Assembly: GCF_023094165.1 (NCBI RefSeq)
Contig: NZ_JALMDK010000010.1
Location: forward strand, 1 to 64,000
Direction of reading: 5' to 3'
Length of the DNA: 64,000 bases
DNA from: Crossiella sp. S99.2
GTDB lineage: Bacteria; Actinomycetota; Actinomycetes; Mycobacteriales; Pseudonocardiaceae
In this document: piece after piece, positions 57,736 to 64,000 of the stretch
How positions within the stretch are numbered: the first letter of the stretch is position 1
Layout of the letters: the number at the start of each line of letters is the position of its first letter
Notes under the pieces: model-generated
The model's database searches: none
The model's input: the letters and a program-made list of their open reading frames with translations, nothing else
What the model was told of the DNA's origin: nothing
Translations under genes and position numbers: made by a program

Positions 57736-57788
57736 TGTGTTGGGAGGATGAGCCCGGCCGTTCGGCCTGATGAATGAACGGGGTGGGG

Positions 57789-58919
57789 ATGACACAGCGA
57801 CTGCGCTGGCTGGGGATCGTAGTGGCGCCACTGGTGCTGACCGGGCTGCTCGCACCGCCGGCGGCGGCGGACGTGAGCACGGTGGCCAAGATCATTCAGG
57901 AGCCGGGGGAGTACGAGGCGCGGTTCCCGGACGTGCTGAAACTGCGGGACGGCAGGCTGATGGCGGTGTGGCACCGGGCCACCGCGCATGCTGGGTCGGT
58001 GGGCACCATCCAGCTGTCCTTCGGTAGCGCCGACGGCCGGAAGTGGAGCGAGAATCCCACCCCCGCGCTGGCCAACCCGGGCACCATGGCCGGGATCGAC
58101 ACCCGCGATCCCAAGCTGGGCATGATGCCGGACGGCAGCGTCCTGATGACCTTCTTCGTGCCGGGCGGCAAGGTCTACTACTCGGTGTGGAAGCCCGGCT
58201 GGACCCGGTTCACCGACCCGGTGCGGCTGACCGCGCCCGGCATCGATGTCGGGATCTACAGCCACGGCAGCCCGCTCGCGCTGGCCGACAGCGGCTCCCA
58301 GACCGACCAGGTGCTCATCCCGATCTACACCGTCGACAACGACCAGACCGGGTACAAGGGCGGCGCGCACTTCATCCGGGCCACCTACCGGCCCACCGGC
58401 GACCCCCGACTGGTGGTGAGTTCGGCGCACCAGATCATCGGCAACGCCAACCCGCCCGGCCGGAAGTACTTTGAGCCGAGCTTCGTGCAGTACGGCAACA
58501 CGGTGGTCACCGTGGTGCGGTCCGAGCAGAACGGCGGCGGGTCACCGGCGATCGTGGTGCGCTGGAACCCGTACACCGCCACCCCGGCCTACGAGTACCA
58601 GAGCTTCAGCGATGTGCACGCCAACTCCCACCACCTGCTCAAGACCGCCAGTGGCAGGCTGCTCTTCACCTACGGCGACCGGGCCCGCACCGGGCGCCCC
58701 ACCGTCGGCATGATGATCGGCAACCCCACCGCGGACTGGACCAAGGGCAAGGTGCTGCCGATCTATGACTCCGGCGCGCAGGACCAGGCCAACCCGTCCA
58801 GCGTGGAGATCGGCACCGGGACCTTCCTGACCCTGGCCTACAACGCCAAACCGAAGACGAGCGATCCGAAGTACGGCGGCACGCTCTGGGTCGTGCAGAG
58901 CCAGGCCGCCGACTACTAG
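57789..58919 (+). CDS. Secreted beta-propeller (sialidase-like) protein
   Basis: 376 residues. Signal peptide about 1-27 (LGIVVAPLVLTGLLAPPAAA). The mature protein has repeated beta motifs of the six-bladed propeller/sialidase superfamily (RFPDVLKLRDGRLMAVWHRA, FGSADGRKWSE as an Asp-box-like element, SPLALADSG, SFVQYGNTVVTVVR, SSVEIGTGTFLTLAYN). It may be an exo-glycosidase or carbohydrate-binding protein; no catalytic residues can be assigned. ATG 57789 is preferred, 15 bp inside a longer ATG at 57774. Stop overlaps the convergent EF-hand stop by 4 bp. Confidence 0.75.
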   Translation: MTQRLRWLGIVVAPLVLTGLLAPPAAADVSTVAKIIQEPGEYEARFPDVLKLRDGRLMAVWHRATAHAGSVGTIQLSFGSADGRKWSENPTPALANPGTMAGIDTRDPKLGMMPDGSVLMTFFVPGGKVYYSVWKPGWTRFTDPVRLTAPGIDVGIYSHGSPLALADSGSQTDQVLIPIYTVDNDQTGYKGGAHFIRATYRPTGDPRLVVSSAHQIIGNANPPGRKYFEPSFVQYGNTVVTVVRSEQNGGGSPAIVVRWNPYTATPAYEYQSFSDVHANSHHLLKTASGRLLFTYGDRARTGRPTVGMMIGNPTADWTKGKVLPIYDSGAQDQANPSSVEIGTGTFLTLAYNAKPKTSDPKYGGTLWVVQSQAADY

Positions 58920-59437
58920 AGCGGGCCGAACACCAGGGTGCCGGGGGCGTCGGCGTCGTCCCCGGCCCAGAACTCGTACCAGAGGTCGCTGAACTCCTCG
59001 TGGGACAGGCGGCCGTCGCCATCGGCGTCCAGCGCGGGGAAGATCGCGTCGGTGTCGGTGGGGCGGCCGTTCCAGACCTCGATGAGCTGCCGGTACTCCG
59101 CGGCGGAGATCAGCCCGTCCTGGTTCGCGTCAATGGCCTCGAACATCGCCGCCGCGGTGCCGGTGACCGCCTCCGGCATACCGGGCAGCTCATCGACCAC
59201 CAGCAGCACCTCGTCCAGGGTGACTTTGTTGTCACGATCCAGGTCGGAGGCGGCGAGCAGGGTGGCCCACCAGCCGAGCATGATCTGCTCCAGCAACTGG
59301 TGATCACCCGGCCCACGCACCTGGATCCAGCGCGCGGCCAGCGCCGCGAAGTCGCTTTCCTCCAGGAACCCGTCGCCGTTGGCGTCCAGTGCCGCGAACA
59401 CCCGGCTGACTTTGCGTCGTTGCAGGTCAGTGGCCAT
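58916..59437 (-). CDS. Calerythrin-like EF-hand protein, second copy
   Basis: 173 residues with four EF-hand loops: DANGDGFLEESD (about residue 18), DLDRDNKVTLDE (about 65), DANQDGLISAAE (about 105), DADGDGRLSHEE (about 139). In loop 2, N replaces the usual central Gly (DRDNK), so it may bind calcium weakly. Paralogue of 18183-18731, with a hydrophobic VFGPL tail instead of GAGLLG. Cytosolic. ATG lies 7 nt after TACCGT. Confidence 0.9.
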   Translation of the reverse strand: MATDLQRRKVSRVFAALDANGDGFLEESDFAALAARWIQVRGPGDHQLLEQIMLGWWATLLAASDLDRDNKVTLDEVLLVVDELPGMPEAVTGTAAAMFEAIDANQDGLISAAEYRQLIEVWNGRPTDTDAIFPALDADGDGRLSHEEFSDLWYEFWAGDDADAPGTLVFGPL

Positions 59438-59508
59438 GGCAACCACGGTAGGTCGGCGACTGGGGGTGGGCCTATCGGCCATCCAGGTCAGCGCGCCACC
59501 GGACCGGG

Positions 59509-60297
59509 TCACCCCGGGTGCCGGGCCAGTGCCACGGACAGGAGCCGGTCCAGGGCGGCGTTGAACTCGGCCGGGCGCTCCAGGTTCGGCAGGTGCCCGG
59601 CGCCGTCGATGATCGTCAGGCTCGCGTCGAGGATGCCCTGCTGGATAGTGCGGGCGTCGCGGACCGGGGTGAACTCGTCCGCGCTGCCGACCACCACCAG
59701 CGTCGGCACGGTGATGGTGGGCAGCAGCGGCAGGTAGTCCGGGCGCTCGGCCCGGCCGCGCAGCGCGGCGGCCGCGCCCTCCGGTGGGGCGGCTTGCATC
59801 ATCCGCAGCACGTGCGCGGCGACCTCCGGCTGTTCCTCGATCGTCCGCGGCGCCACCATTTTCGCCAGCACCTCGGTCGCGTAGCCGGCCATGCCCTCGC
59901 GCAGCAGCCGGTCGGCCTGGGCGTTGCGGTCGGCTTTGCCCTGCGCGGTCTCGGCCTCGGCGAAGGTGTCGGCCAGCAGCAACCCGCGGATCCGGTGCGG
60001 GAACTGGCGGTAGCACTCCAGCACGATCTGGCCGCCCATGGACAGGCCGCCGAGCACGAAACGCTCGACGCCGAGCCGGTCGAGCAGCTCGGCGAGGTCG
60101 GCGGCGAAGACGTCCAGGCCGGTCACGCCGGGCACGACCGGGCTCCGGCCGTAGCCACGCAGGTCCGGCGTGATCACCCGCAGGCCGCTCGCGGTGAGGT
60201 GCTCGACTTGCGGGCGCCACATCGAGCGGTCGAACGGGTGGCCGTGCACGAGCACTACCGGCTCGCCGGCGCCCTGGTCGTCGAAACTGAGTTCCAT
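59509..60297 (-). CDS. Alpha/beta hydrolase
   Basis: 262 residues. HG oxyanion motif VLVHGHPFDRSMW (about residues 16-28), nucleophile GLSMGG (Ser about 89), acid Asp in VVVGSADEFTP, His in IDGAGHLPNLERP. Resembles 3-oxoadipate enol-lactonases and haloperoxidase-type hydrolases. AGGGAGAACG before ATG 60297. Divergent from a MocR regulator whose operator lies between them; possibly its target. Confidence 0.88.
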   Translation of the reverse strand: MELSFDDQGAGEPVVLVHGHPFDRSMWRPQVEHLTASGLRVITPDLRGYGRSPVVPGVTGLDVFAADLAELLDRLGVERFVLGGLSMGGQIVLECYRQFPHRIRGLLLADTFAEAETAQGKADRNAQADRLLREGMAGYATEVLAKMVAPRTIEEQPEVAAHVLRMMQAAPPEGAAAALRGRAERPDYLPLLPTITVPTLVVVGSADEFTPVRDARTIQQGILDASLTIIDGAGHLPNLERPAEFNAALDRLLSVALARHPG

Positions 60298-60337
60298 GTC
60301 GTTCTCCCTGGTCACGGTTGACGACTCGACGCTAAGC

Positions 60338-60356
60338 GGTGCACTATCCCGGTGCA
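60338..60356. promoter_or_regulatory. GGTGCA direct repeat, MocR-type site
   Basis: GGTGCA at 60338-60343 and 60351-60356, 13-bp period. TTGACG (60318-60323) and CACTAT (60342-60347), 18 bp apart, could be the promoter of the MocR gene, so the site would cover its -10 region. Paired direct repeats are usual for MocR/PdxR proteins. Confidence 0.55.
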
Positions 60357-60382
60357 ATGAAAACAATGTGCTCGGAGCAATG

Positions 60383-61702
60383 ATGCGCGACTACCGAGTG
60401 ATCGCGGACCGGATCGCGGCCGAGATCGCCGCCGGGCGGTTGCGGCCGGGGGACCGGCTGCCACCACAACGCCAGTTCGCCCGCCGCCGCGGCATCGCCG
60501 GGTCCACCGCGGCCCGGGTGTACAGCGAGCTGGTGCGGCGCGGCCTGGTCGTCGGCGAGGTCGGCCGCGGCACCTTCGTACGGGCCGCCGAACCCGCGCC
60601 GACCCTCGCGCTGGCCGAACCCGCCGCCGCACCGGTCGACCTGGAGCTGAACTTCCCGGTCCTGCCCGGCCAGCCCGAGCAACTCGCCGCCGCGCTGGCC
60701 GGCCTGACCCGCCCCGACGTGTTCGCCGCCGCCCTGCGCCCGCTCGGCGTGACCGGCGATCCGGACTTGCGGGCCGCCGCCGCGATCGCCCTGCGGCGCG
60801 GCGACTGGACCCCCGAGCCCGGCCGGATCCTGTTCTCCGGCAACGGAAGACAGGGCCTGGCCGCCGCGATCTCCGCCCTGGTGCCCACCGGCGGACGGCT
60901 CGGCGTGGAGGCGCTGACCTACCCGGTGATCAAGGGCATCGCGGCCCGGCTCGGCGTCACCCTGGTGCCGCTGCCGATGGACGAGCACGGCGTGCTGCCC
61001 GCCGCACTGGACACCGTGCCCGCGGCCTACCTCCAGCCCACCCTGCACAACCCGCTCGGCGTCACCATGCCGGAACAGCGCCGGGTCGAGGTGGCCGAAG
61101 CCTTGCGCCGCAACGACATCCCGCTCATCGAGGACGGCGTCTACGGTTTCCTGCGGCCGGAACTGCCGCCGCTGGCCGCGCTCGCCCCGGAACGCACCGT
61201 GCTGGTGGACAGCCTGTCCAAACGCCTGGCCCCCGGCCTGACCCTGGGTTTCGTCGTGTCCGCACCGGAATCTACCGATCGGTTGGCAGCCGCGCTGCGC
61301 TCGGGCGCGTGGGCGGCGCCCGCCTTCGCCATGGCCGCGGCCCGGCACTGGCTCACCGACGGCACCGCCAGCGCGATCGAGTCCGCCAAACGCGCCGACG
61401 CCACCGCCCGGCAAACCCTTGCCGCCCAACACCTCGCCGGGTTCACCCGGCGCGCCGACCCCGCCGCGTACCACTGCTGGTGGGAACTGCCCGCGCCGTG
61501 GCGGGCGGAGACCTTCGTCGCCGCCGCGGCCCGCCGGGGCATCGCGGTCACCCCCGCCGCCGCGTTCGCCGTGGTGCCCGGCCACGCCCCGAACGCCGTC
61601 CGCCTCGCCCTGTCCGCGCCACCGCTGGGCACCCTGGCCGCGGCGTTGCGAGTGCTGGCCGAGCTGGCCCGCGGTGTGCCCGAGGACACCACAATGGACT
61701 GA
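60383..61702 (+). CDS. MocR family regulator (GntR-aminotransferase fusion)
   Basis: 439 residues. N-terminal GntR winged HTH about 1-70 (IADRIAAEIAAGRLRPGDRL, RRRGIAGSTAARVYSELVRR). C-terminal fold-type I aminotransferase domain, with the PLP Lys in DSLSKRLAPGLTLGFV (about residue 279) and NPLGVTMPEQRR, EDGVYGFL. Such proteins sense PLP or an amine. ATG 60383 with GGAG 5 nt upstream; the ATG at 60380 is too close. It ends shortly before the antiporter gene. Confidence 0.92.
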   Translation: MRDYRVIADRIAAEIAAGRLRPGDRLPPQRQFARRRGIAGSTAARVYSELVRRGLVVGEVGRGTFVRAAEPAPTLALAEPAAAPVDLELNFPVLPGQPEQLAAALAGLTRPDVFAAALRPLGVTGDPDLRAAAAIALRRGDWTPEPGRILFSGNGRQGLAAAISALVPTGGRLGVEALTYPVIKGIAARLGVTLVPLPMDEHGVLPAALDTVPAAYLQPTLHNPLGVTMPEQRRVEVAEALRRNDIPLIEDGVYGFLRPELPPLAALAPERTVLVDSLSKRLAPGLTLGFVVSAPESTDRLAAALRSGAWAAPAFAMAAARHWLTDGTASAIESAKRADATARQTLAAQHLAGFTRRADPAAYHCWWELPAPWRAETFVAAAARRGIAVTPAAAFAVVPGHAPNAVRLALSAPPLGTLAAALRVLAELARGVPEDTTMD

Positions 61703-61744
61703 TCATCGGGCCGCTGTCCGCGCGCACGAACGGAATCCGGACAT

Positions 61745-61750
61745 TAGGGT
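61745..61750 (+). promoter_or_regulatory. -10 box for the leaderless antiporter gene
   Basis: TAGGGT followed by 7 nt and GTG 61758, without an SD sequence. Confidence 0.5.
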
Positions 61751-61757
61751 CGCAGGT

Positions 61758-62864
61758 GTGAACCCGCCGACCGACACCGCCCCGGACACCTCGGCCGCGT
61801 TGCCCAGGTGGAGTCTGCTCGTCCCGCCACTGGCCCTGGTGCTGCTGGTCGCCTCCTGGGGCCGCGGCCTCAACGCGGTGCTGCTGATACTCGTCTGCGC
61901 CGGCCTGGCCGGTGGCGTGATCGCCGCGGTGCACCACGCCGAGGTGGTCGCGCACCGCGTCGGCGAACCCTTCGGCACCCTGATCCTGGCCATCGCCGTC
62001 ACCGTGATCGAAGTGGCCCTGATCGTCACCCTGATGTCCTCCGGCGGCCCCGACAGCGCCTCCCTGGCCCGCGACACCGTCTTCGCCGCCATCATGATCA
62101 CCTGCAACGGCATCGTCGGCGTCGCCCTGCTGGCCGGTTCACTGCGCCACCGCGTCCAGGAATTCCGCGCCCACGCCTCCGGCGGCGCCCTGGCCGTCAC
62201 CCTGGCCCTGGTCACGGTGAGCCTGGTCCTGCCCACCTTCACCATCAGTTCCGCGGGCCCCACCTTCACCGGCCCGCAACTGGCCTTCGCCGGCGTCGCC
62301 TCGCTGGTGATGTACGCGGTCTTCGTCTTCGTCCAGACCAAACGCCACCGCGACTACTTCCTGCCCAAGGGCGACTGCACCCCCGACGACCACGCCCCCG
62401 CCCCCACCGCCCGCACCGCCTGGCTAAGCCTCGCCCTGCTGGTGATCTGCCTGGTCAGCGTCGTCGGCCTGGCCAAAACAGTCTCCCCAGCCCTGGAATC
62501 CGCGGTGGAGGCCGCCGGCGCCCCAAGATCGCTGGTGGGCCTGCTGATCGCACTGCTGGTCCTGCTCCCGGAAACCGTCGCCGCCGTCCGGGCCGCCCTC
62601 CGCGACCGCCTCCAGACAAGCCTCAACCTGGCACTGGGTTCGGCCCTGGCCAGCATCGGGCTGACCATCCCGGCGATCGCGGTGGCCTCGATCTGGCTGA
62701 CGGGGCCGTTGGTGCTGGGGCTGGGAGCGAAGGAGATGGTGTTGCTCGCGCTGACCGGGGTGGTCGGGACGCTGACGATCGTGTCGGGGCGGGCGACGGT
62801 GTTGCAGGGGGCGGTGCACTTGATGGTGTTCAGCGCGTTTGTGTTTTTGGCTGTGACGCCGTGA
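61758..62864 (+). CDS. Ca2+/H+ antiporter, CaCA superfamily
   Basis: 368 residues, about eleven membrane helices. The two alpha-repeat motifs are visible: GEPFGTLILAIAVTVIEVAL (about residues 72-91) with the key Glu, and LIALLVLLPETVAAVRAALR in the second half (about 262-281). ChaA/CAX-like export of Ca2+ or Na+ in exchange for protons. GTG start, leaderless. The nearby EF-hand protein makes a calcium link possible but unproven. Confidence 0.9.
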   Translation: MNPPTDTAPDTSAALPRWSLLVPPLALVLLVASWGRGLNAVLLILVCAGLAGGVIAAVHHAEVVAHRVGEPFGTLILAIAVTVIEVALIVTLMSSGGPDSASLARDTVFAAIMITCNGIVGVALLAGSLRHRVQEFRAHASGGALAVTLALVTVSLVLPTFTISSAGPTFTGPQLAFAGVASLVMYAVFVFVQTKRHRDYFLPKGDCTPDDHAPAPTARTAWLSLALLVICLVSVVGLAKTVSPALESAVEAAGAPRSLVGLLIALLVLLPETVAAVRAALRDRLQTSLNLALGSALASIGLTIPAIAVASIWLTGPLVLGLGAKEMVLLALTGVVGTLTIVSGRATVLQGAVHLMVFSAFVFLAVTP

Positions 62865-63426
62865 GCTGGGATGATGTGGTTGGCGTTGGATGAGGATCAC
62901 CCGGTTGGGGGAGATGATCCAGACGGCGAGGCAACCTAAACGCGGGTTTCTGCGTTCCGCAGAGGGACGGTGGCGGCGGCGGATCCCGTCAGGGCGGGTT
63001 GCGGGCGGGCGTTGGGGTTGGGGCCCGGCCGCTTGGCCCGGCCCCTTGGGCTGAACTGGGCCGGGGCCGGTGGGGGCCGGGTGGGCCGGGCTGGGGCGGG
63101 TGGACCGGGCTGGGCCGGGTGGGCTGAGCTGGGCAGGCTCGGCCAGGGGGCGGAGCGCTTGGTGCGTTGAGGCGTTCGGCAAGCGTTGAGCGCGGGGCCG
63201 GTTGTGCGCGAGGCCCCGGCGGGGCGTGCGCCCGACGCAGGCGGGGCGTGTGTGCGGACGCAGGCAGGGGCGGCTCGGGCTGCGGCGAGGCGAGGGGCGG
63301 CGAGGGACGGCGAGGCGGGGCTGGCTCGGCGCAGCGGGAGGCTAGTCGGGTCTCGGCGGTGCGGTGCGCGGAGGCAGGGGCGCGTCACGGCGTCGCGGGG
63401 CTGGGGCGGCTGGGGCGGGGTGTTGG
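62865..63426. other. G-rich low-complexity intergenic tract
   Basis: About 560 bp without a credible gene. From 63037 to 63140 it is a chain of GGGCCGGG, GGTGGG and GGGCTGGG units with many GGG runs on the plus strand, which could form G-quadruplex structures. ORFs through it code only Arg/Gly/Ala-rich low-complexity sequence. A decayed repeat or an unstable spacer is likely. No RNA gene or promoter is identified. Confidence 0.55.
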
Positions 63427-64000
63427 TCAGCAGGGGCCGCGGTAGGTGGTGATGGTGTTTCGGGCCGTGGTGATTTCTCGGGTTTCCAGGGGAGAGATTG
63501 CTTGCCGGGCGGGGATGTTGTTGGTCAGGGCGGTTTTGGCGGCGCCGGCGGCGTAGGCGAGTTGGCGGAGGTTGGTGTCGATCTCCTTGGAGGTTTTGTT
63601 CAGCAGGGCGATGCTGAAGTGGGCGATGTTGTCGACCGCCTGGGCAATCCGGGTGCGTTCCTGCGGGGTTTCGCCGTCGAGTAGGGCGGCGGTGGCGAGG
63701 GTGAAGGTTGGGCCTGCGACGGCGGTCAGGGCGTCGAGGTTGGTGCAGAGGTCTGGGCGGCCTTGGGGGTTGGGGGCGGTGGGGGGCTTGGTTGCGGTTG
63801 CCGTTGTGGGTGGGGATGGCGGGGGTGGTGGGGCGGGTGGGGTGGTGGTGCAGGCGGTGGTGGTCAGGACGGTGAGCAGGGCTGCGGTGGCCTTCAGCGT
63901 GGTGGTGGATTTCAGGCTGGCGGCAGCGGCAGCGGCAGCGGCAGCGGCAGCGGGGGCAGGAGCGGGGGCAGGAGCGGGAGCGGGGGTTGGGGTGGAGGGT
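63427..64000 (-). CDS. Putative Thr/Pro-rich lipoprotein, cut by right edge
   Basis: Open minus-strand frame from the window edge to TGA at 63427-63429. It reads a hydrophobic signal with lipobox-like LTVLTTTAC, a Pro/Thr-rich linker (PPAPPPPSPPTTATATKPPT), and a helical domain of about 110 residues with a Cys in RPDLCTNLDAL and a final Cys at YRGPC. It resembles small actinobacterial exported helical proteins. No ATG, GTG or TTG start is in the window; upstream is a poly-Ala/Pro-coding repeat, so the true start lies beyond the edge or at a CTG near 63916. Confidence 0.55.
   Translation of the reverse strand, partial: PSTPTPAPAPAPAPAPAAAAAAAAAAASLKSTTTLKATAALLTVLTTTACTTTPPAPPPPPSPPTTATATKPPTAPNPQGRPDLCTNLDALTAVAGPTFTLATAALLDGETPQERTRIAQAVDNIAHFSIALLNKTSKEIDTNLRQLAYAAGAAKTALTNNIPARQAISPLETREITTARNTITTYRGPC
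63923..63988. repeat. GGCAGC microsatellite and GC-rich tandem repeats
   Basis: Five or more GGCAGC units (about 63923-63950), then two GGGGGCAGGAGC units and GGGAGC repeats to near the edge. On the minus strand they code for (Ala)n and Pro-Ala repeats just ahead of the lipoprotein signal. Prone to slippage. Confidence 0.7.

Overview
The window is very GC-rich DNA with strong third-position G/C bias, GTG starts, translationally coupled operons and TANNNT -10 boxes directly ahead of start codons. Everything fits an actinobacterium, most likely of the Pseudonocardiaceae (calerythrin-like EF-hand proteins, a DUF5994 protein, a YbaB/EspC/WXG-type secretion cluster, an OtrA-like ribosome protection protein and a Rox-like monooxygenase). 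I saw no rRNA, tRNA, CRISPR array, insertion sequence or prophage.

The backbone is the central carbon and iron-sulfur region that in Mycobacterium tuberculosis runs from gap to sufT. In order: gap-pgk-tpiA-secG (1.2-4.7 kb, +) followed by rbpA; pgl (12.5-13.3 kb, -); ctaB (24.7-25.6 kb, -) divergent from tkt-tal-pgi-zwf-opcA (25.9-33.4 kb, +); qor (35.8 kb, -) and ctaA (37.9 kb, -); an ABC exporter and mptB (47.5-50.8 kb, -); and sufR-sufB-sufD-Rieske-sufC-sufS-sufU-sufT (50.9-57.7 kb, +). Compared with the mycobacterial order, the ctaB-to-opcA block appears inverted and pgl has been left behind.

Accessory genes are inserted between these blocks. 5.3-12.4 kb: cutA, a hydrolase, an orphan DesK-type sensor kinase, a small type VII secretion cluster, a lipoprotein and a membrane protein. 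13.3-20.3 kb: almost entirely exported proteins (isoaspartyl peptidase, FKBP prolyl isomerase lipoprotein, thioredoxin-like lipoprotein, small lipoprotein, M6 metalloprotease, M1 aminopeptidase) plus an EF-hand protein. 20.4-24.7 kb: a palindromic repeat, the OtrA-like gene with a possible leader peptide, an acyl-CoA dehydrogenase-like protein, a membrane protein and a small secreted protein. 33.5-35.7 kb: a drug exporter and its TetR regulator. 37.5-47.3 kb: a regulator-dense stretch in which each enzyme sits beside its own regulator (TetR/SDR, AraC/PRISE reductase, TetR/Rox-like monooxygenase, CGNR/DUF1348). 57.8-64 kb: a secreted beta-propeller-like protein, a second EF-hand protein, a hydrolase, a MocR regulator, a CaCA-type Ca2+/H+ antiporter and a lipoprotein cut by the right edge.

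Functionally the core gives lower glycolysis, the oxidative and non-oxidative pentose phosphate pathway in one operon, haem O/A synthesis for cytochrome aa3 oxidase, mannan synthesis and the SUF iron-sulfur machinery under SufR. The best regulatory signals are a SufR-type operator on the sufR start codon, a SigR/SigH-like promoter before rbpA, several dyads between divergent regulator/target pairs, and a recurring leaderless promoter layout.
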